Below, piece after piece: positions 30,550-32,350 of a DNA stretch of 32,350 nucleotides. Each line of letters starts with the position of its first letter. The stretch's first letter is position 1. Both the position numbers and the translations under genes were made by a program. The notes beneath the pieces are model-generated. The model worked only from the letters and a program-made list of their open reading frames with translations, made no database searches and was not told where the DNA came from. This stretch comes from Herbaspirillum sp. CF444 (GTDB taxonomy: Bacteria > Pseudomonadota > Gammaproteobacteria > Burkholderiales > Burkholderiaceae_D), in the NCBI RefSeq assembly GCF_000282135.1, contig NZ_AKJW01000047.1, positions 1-32,350 of the forward strand, read 5' to 3'.

Positions 30550-32350
30550 ATGAAAACGCCCGATTACATCGACAAGATCGGACCTGATCCGGACGGTCTC
30601 GACTTCGATGCCTTGAGAAAGGCGGGCATTGCCATGCTGCAGGAATTGTGCGGCGAGAAGTGGACCGACTACAACCTGCACGATCCGGGCGTCACGATAC
30701 TGGAGCAGCTATGCTACGGCTTGACCGACCTTGCATATCGGTCCGAGCTGGCTCCCGAAGATTATCTGGCGGGAGCATTCGGCAAGATCGATTTCAAGCG
30801 TCATGCCTTGCACGTGGCCAGCGACATCCTGCCGAGCCAGGTTCTCACCACCGATGACTATCGCAAGATCATCTATGACCGTATTCCCGAAATCGAAGAT
30901 GTCTGGCTGACGCGCGACGACGGCGTTGCTTATGCCGGGCTATATAAAATCTCGTTGAAGATCCGCGACAGTTTCCAAAACGACCTGCAGTCGGAACAGC
31001 AGGCCCGGCTCGAACGGAGCGTGATCCGGCGCGTCACCGAGGTGTTCAATGCGCAGCGCAACCTGGGCGAGGATATCGGGGAGATTGTGATCGTCGGCAC
31101 GCAACCGGTATTGCTGTGCGGCGACATACAGATTCATAGCTTGCGCGATCCGGCGGCCATCTTTGCGGACATCTTCTTCCGTTGTTCGCAGCAGATCATC
31201 TCGGGCTTTCGCATCGAACGCTATCAGGATGCGCTCGATGCCGGCCTGTCGTTAGAGGAATTGTTTTCCGGACCGATGACGGTGCATGGCCGCGTCGTCA
31301 AGACCGGCGCCGACCAGCCCGGCGCGTCGATCCCGCTGTCCCGGCTGATTGCGCTGGTGCAGGCGGTGGACGGCGTGGCGCATGTGCAGCGCCTGGCGCT
31401 GTGCGGCCCCGACGGCAATCCCTTGCAGGCGGAGCATAGCGACGACAAGGTGGTGCGCCTGCAGTTTCCGTCGAACGAACAAAGCGGTTTCCTGCGTTTG
31501 CATTTCGCCAGCGGGGCGGTCGGCCATTACAACACGGCGCTATCGGGAGAGGACTCGCAGTTCGGCATGCACCTGCAGGAAGAAAAAGCGCAGTTGGTGC
31601 TGGAAGACGCCCGGATCGCACTCAGAAAGGCCCAGTTCGAATTCAACACCGTGAGGAACACCGTGCAATCCCCGGAACAGATCGTGCCGGCGCCGGGCGG
31701 CATGCAGCGCTCGCTGCATGAGTACTACTCGATCCAGCATCAGTTTCCGGCAATCTACGGCATCAACCGCTACGGCGTGCCATTGTCGGCGCCGCTACGG
31801 CACCGGGTGAGCGCACATCAGCTCAAGGCCTACCTGTTCCTGACGGAGCAACTGATGGCTAATTTCCTGCAAAACCTGCGGGAAATTCCACAAGTGTTTT
31901 CGGTCGACGATATCGAGCAGACCTATTTTTCCCAGGTCATCGACAATAAGGCCTTGCCCGACATTGAGCGACTGTATGTGGACTCGCCGCAGCAGATCGG
32001 CGTGAAGCTGGCGCGCATCGTTGCCAGGCTGGACAAACCTGAAGATCGGCGCAGCCGCTTGATCGATGTGTTGCTGGCGATGTACGGCGAAGAATTTTCG
32101 CAAAAATCGTTGCGCCGTTTCAACTACTACGAAGAGCGGCGCTCCGAGCGCTGGCTGATCGACAACAAGCTGGCGTTTCTTCGGCAAATCGTCAGTCTGA
32201 GCCGTGATCGTGCCACGGCTTTCGACTACAGCAAGGGTGCGGTGCGCAACGACGATGCGCCGTCCGTCCTGCCTGTTCCCAACATCGCCGGCATCCACGC
32301 CAAGATCGCCATCCTGCTCGGGATTCGTTCGCCGGCAGGCGCCGCCAGCC
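30550..32350 (+). CDS. Large eCIS baseplate protein, N-terminal part (Afp12/Pvc12-like; 3' end outside window)
   Basis: The frame from the ATG at 30550 (MKTPDYIDKIGPDPDGLDF) stays open for 600 codons to the right edge. The N-terminal signature KWTDYNLHDPGVTILEQLCY with GLTDLAYR (about residues 37-64) is characteristic of Pvc12-type baseplate proteins, as are the following AHVASDILPSQVLTTDDYRK-like segment (here HALHVASDILPSQVLTTDDY) and IPEIEDVWL. Later parts (HEYYSIQHQFPAIYGINRYG, LKAYLFLTEQLMANFLQNL) match the usual architecture. With the Pvc11-like protein it forms the wedge ring around the hub. The total length is unknown because the gene is cut by the window end. ATPase, tape measure and fibre genes are expected beyond. 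Confidence 0.92.
   Translation, partial: MKTPDYIDKIGPDPDGLDFDALRKAGIAMLQELCGEKWTDYNLHDPGVTILEQLCYGLTDLAYRSELAPEDYLAGAFGKIDFKRHALHVASDILPSQVLTTDDYRKIIYDRIPEIEDVWLTRDDGVAYAGLYKISLKIRDSFQNDLQSEQQARLERSVIRRVTEVFNAQRNLGEDIGEIVIVGTQPVLLCGDIQIHSLRDPAAIFADIFFRCSQQIISGFRIERYQDALDAGLSLEELFSGPMTVHGRVVKTGADQPGASIPLSRLIALVQAVDGVAHVQRLALCGPDGNPLQAEHSDDKVVRLQFPSNEQSGFLRLHFASGAVGHYNTALSGEDSQFGMHLQEEKAQLVLEDARIALRKAQFEFNTVRNTVQSPEQIVPAPGGMQRSLHEYYSIQHQFPAIYGINRYGVPLSAPLRHRVSAHQLKAYLFLTEQLMANFLQNLREIPQVFSVDDIEQTYFSQVIDNKALPDIERLYVDSPQQIGVKLARIVARLDKPEDRRSRLIDVLLAMYGEEFSQKSLRRFNYYEERRSERWLIDNKLAFLRQIVSLSRDRATAFDYSKGAVRNDDAPSVLPVPNIAGIHAKIAILLGIRSPAGAAS

Overview
The window looks like a chromosomal segment of a GC-rich Gram-negative betaproteobacterium, probably Burkholderiales and perhaps Oxalobacteraceae (Herbaspirillum/Collimonas-like). 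This placement is an inference from codon and GC style, the outer-membrane lipoproteins, and the tripartite efflux operon with a NodT-type outer-membrane factor. I see no tRNA, rRNA, transposase, integrase or CRISPR array.

Layout. (1) 2-937 is the 3' part of a hybrid sensor histidine kinase (ATPase plus receiver domain). (2) 1168-5541 holds three exported proteins of unknown function: a lipoprotein, a periplasmic or secreted protein, and a Cys-rich lipoprotein; the last two overlap by one base. (3) 5642-7665 holds two AraC-family regulators on the minus strand. (4) 8189-12257 is a tightly coupled three-gene efflux operon (MFS pump, HlyD/EmrA adaptor, NodT-like outer-membrane factor) with ATGA overlaps. 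(5) 12445-14526, minus strand, is a 693-aa protein with a disordered Ser/Thr/Gln-rich N terminus and ATP-grasp-like motifs, followed by its own intrinsic terminator. (6) 15002-16471, minus strand, is a DUF4157 protein whose C terminus looks like an HNH/ENDO VII (WHH-type) nuclease toxin. (7) 17087-17392, plus strand, is a small DUF4157-related leader protein that lacks the DUF4157 core. (8) 17790 to the window end is a long plus-strand operon for an extracellular contractile injection system (eCIS, Afp/PVC-like).

eCIS order: DUF4255 cap (Afp16/Pvc16-like), an unrecognised 286-aa protein, a single sheath, tube, second tube (Pvc5-like), DUF5908 (Pvc6-like), LysM protein (Pvc7-like), VgrG-like spike (Pvc8-like), PAAR tip (Pvc10-like), gp25 (Pvc9-like), large baseplate protein (Pvc11-like), two unrecognised proteins, and a large baseplate protein open at the right edge (Pvc12-like). 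The AAA+ ATPase, tape measure and fibre are not in the window and presumably lie to the right. The order differs from Afp/PVC: the cap gene comes first, there is one sheath gene, PAAR precedes gp25, and three extra genes are inserted.

Working model (inference): regions 6-8 form one functional unit, a contractile particle plus a DUF4157-tagged nuclease cargo and a mini-leader protein. The cargo and mini-protein share an N-terminal FVD(N/R)R motif that may be a loading signal. The ATP-grasp-like protein is a candidate second effector or an independent enzyme. Structured elements not explained by the proteins include a perfect 12-bp hairpin inside the Pvc5-like coding sequence just after the tube gene, and a hairpin with three CGCGTNGC units at 15-bp spacing between the cap gene and the next gene.
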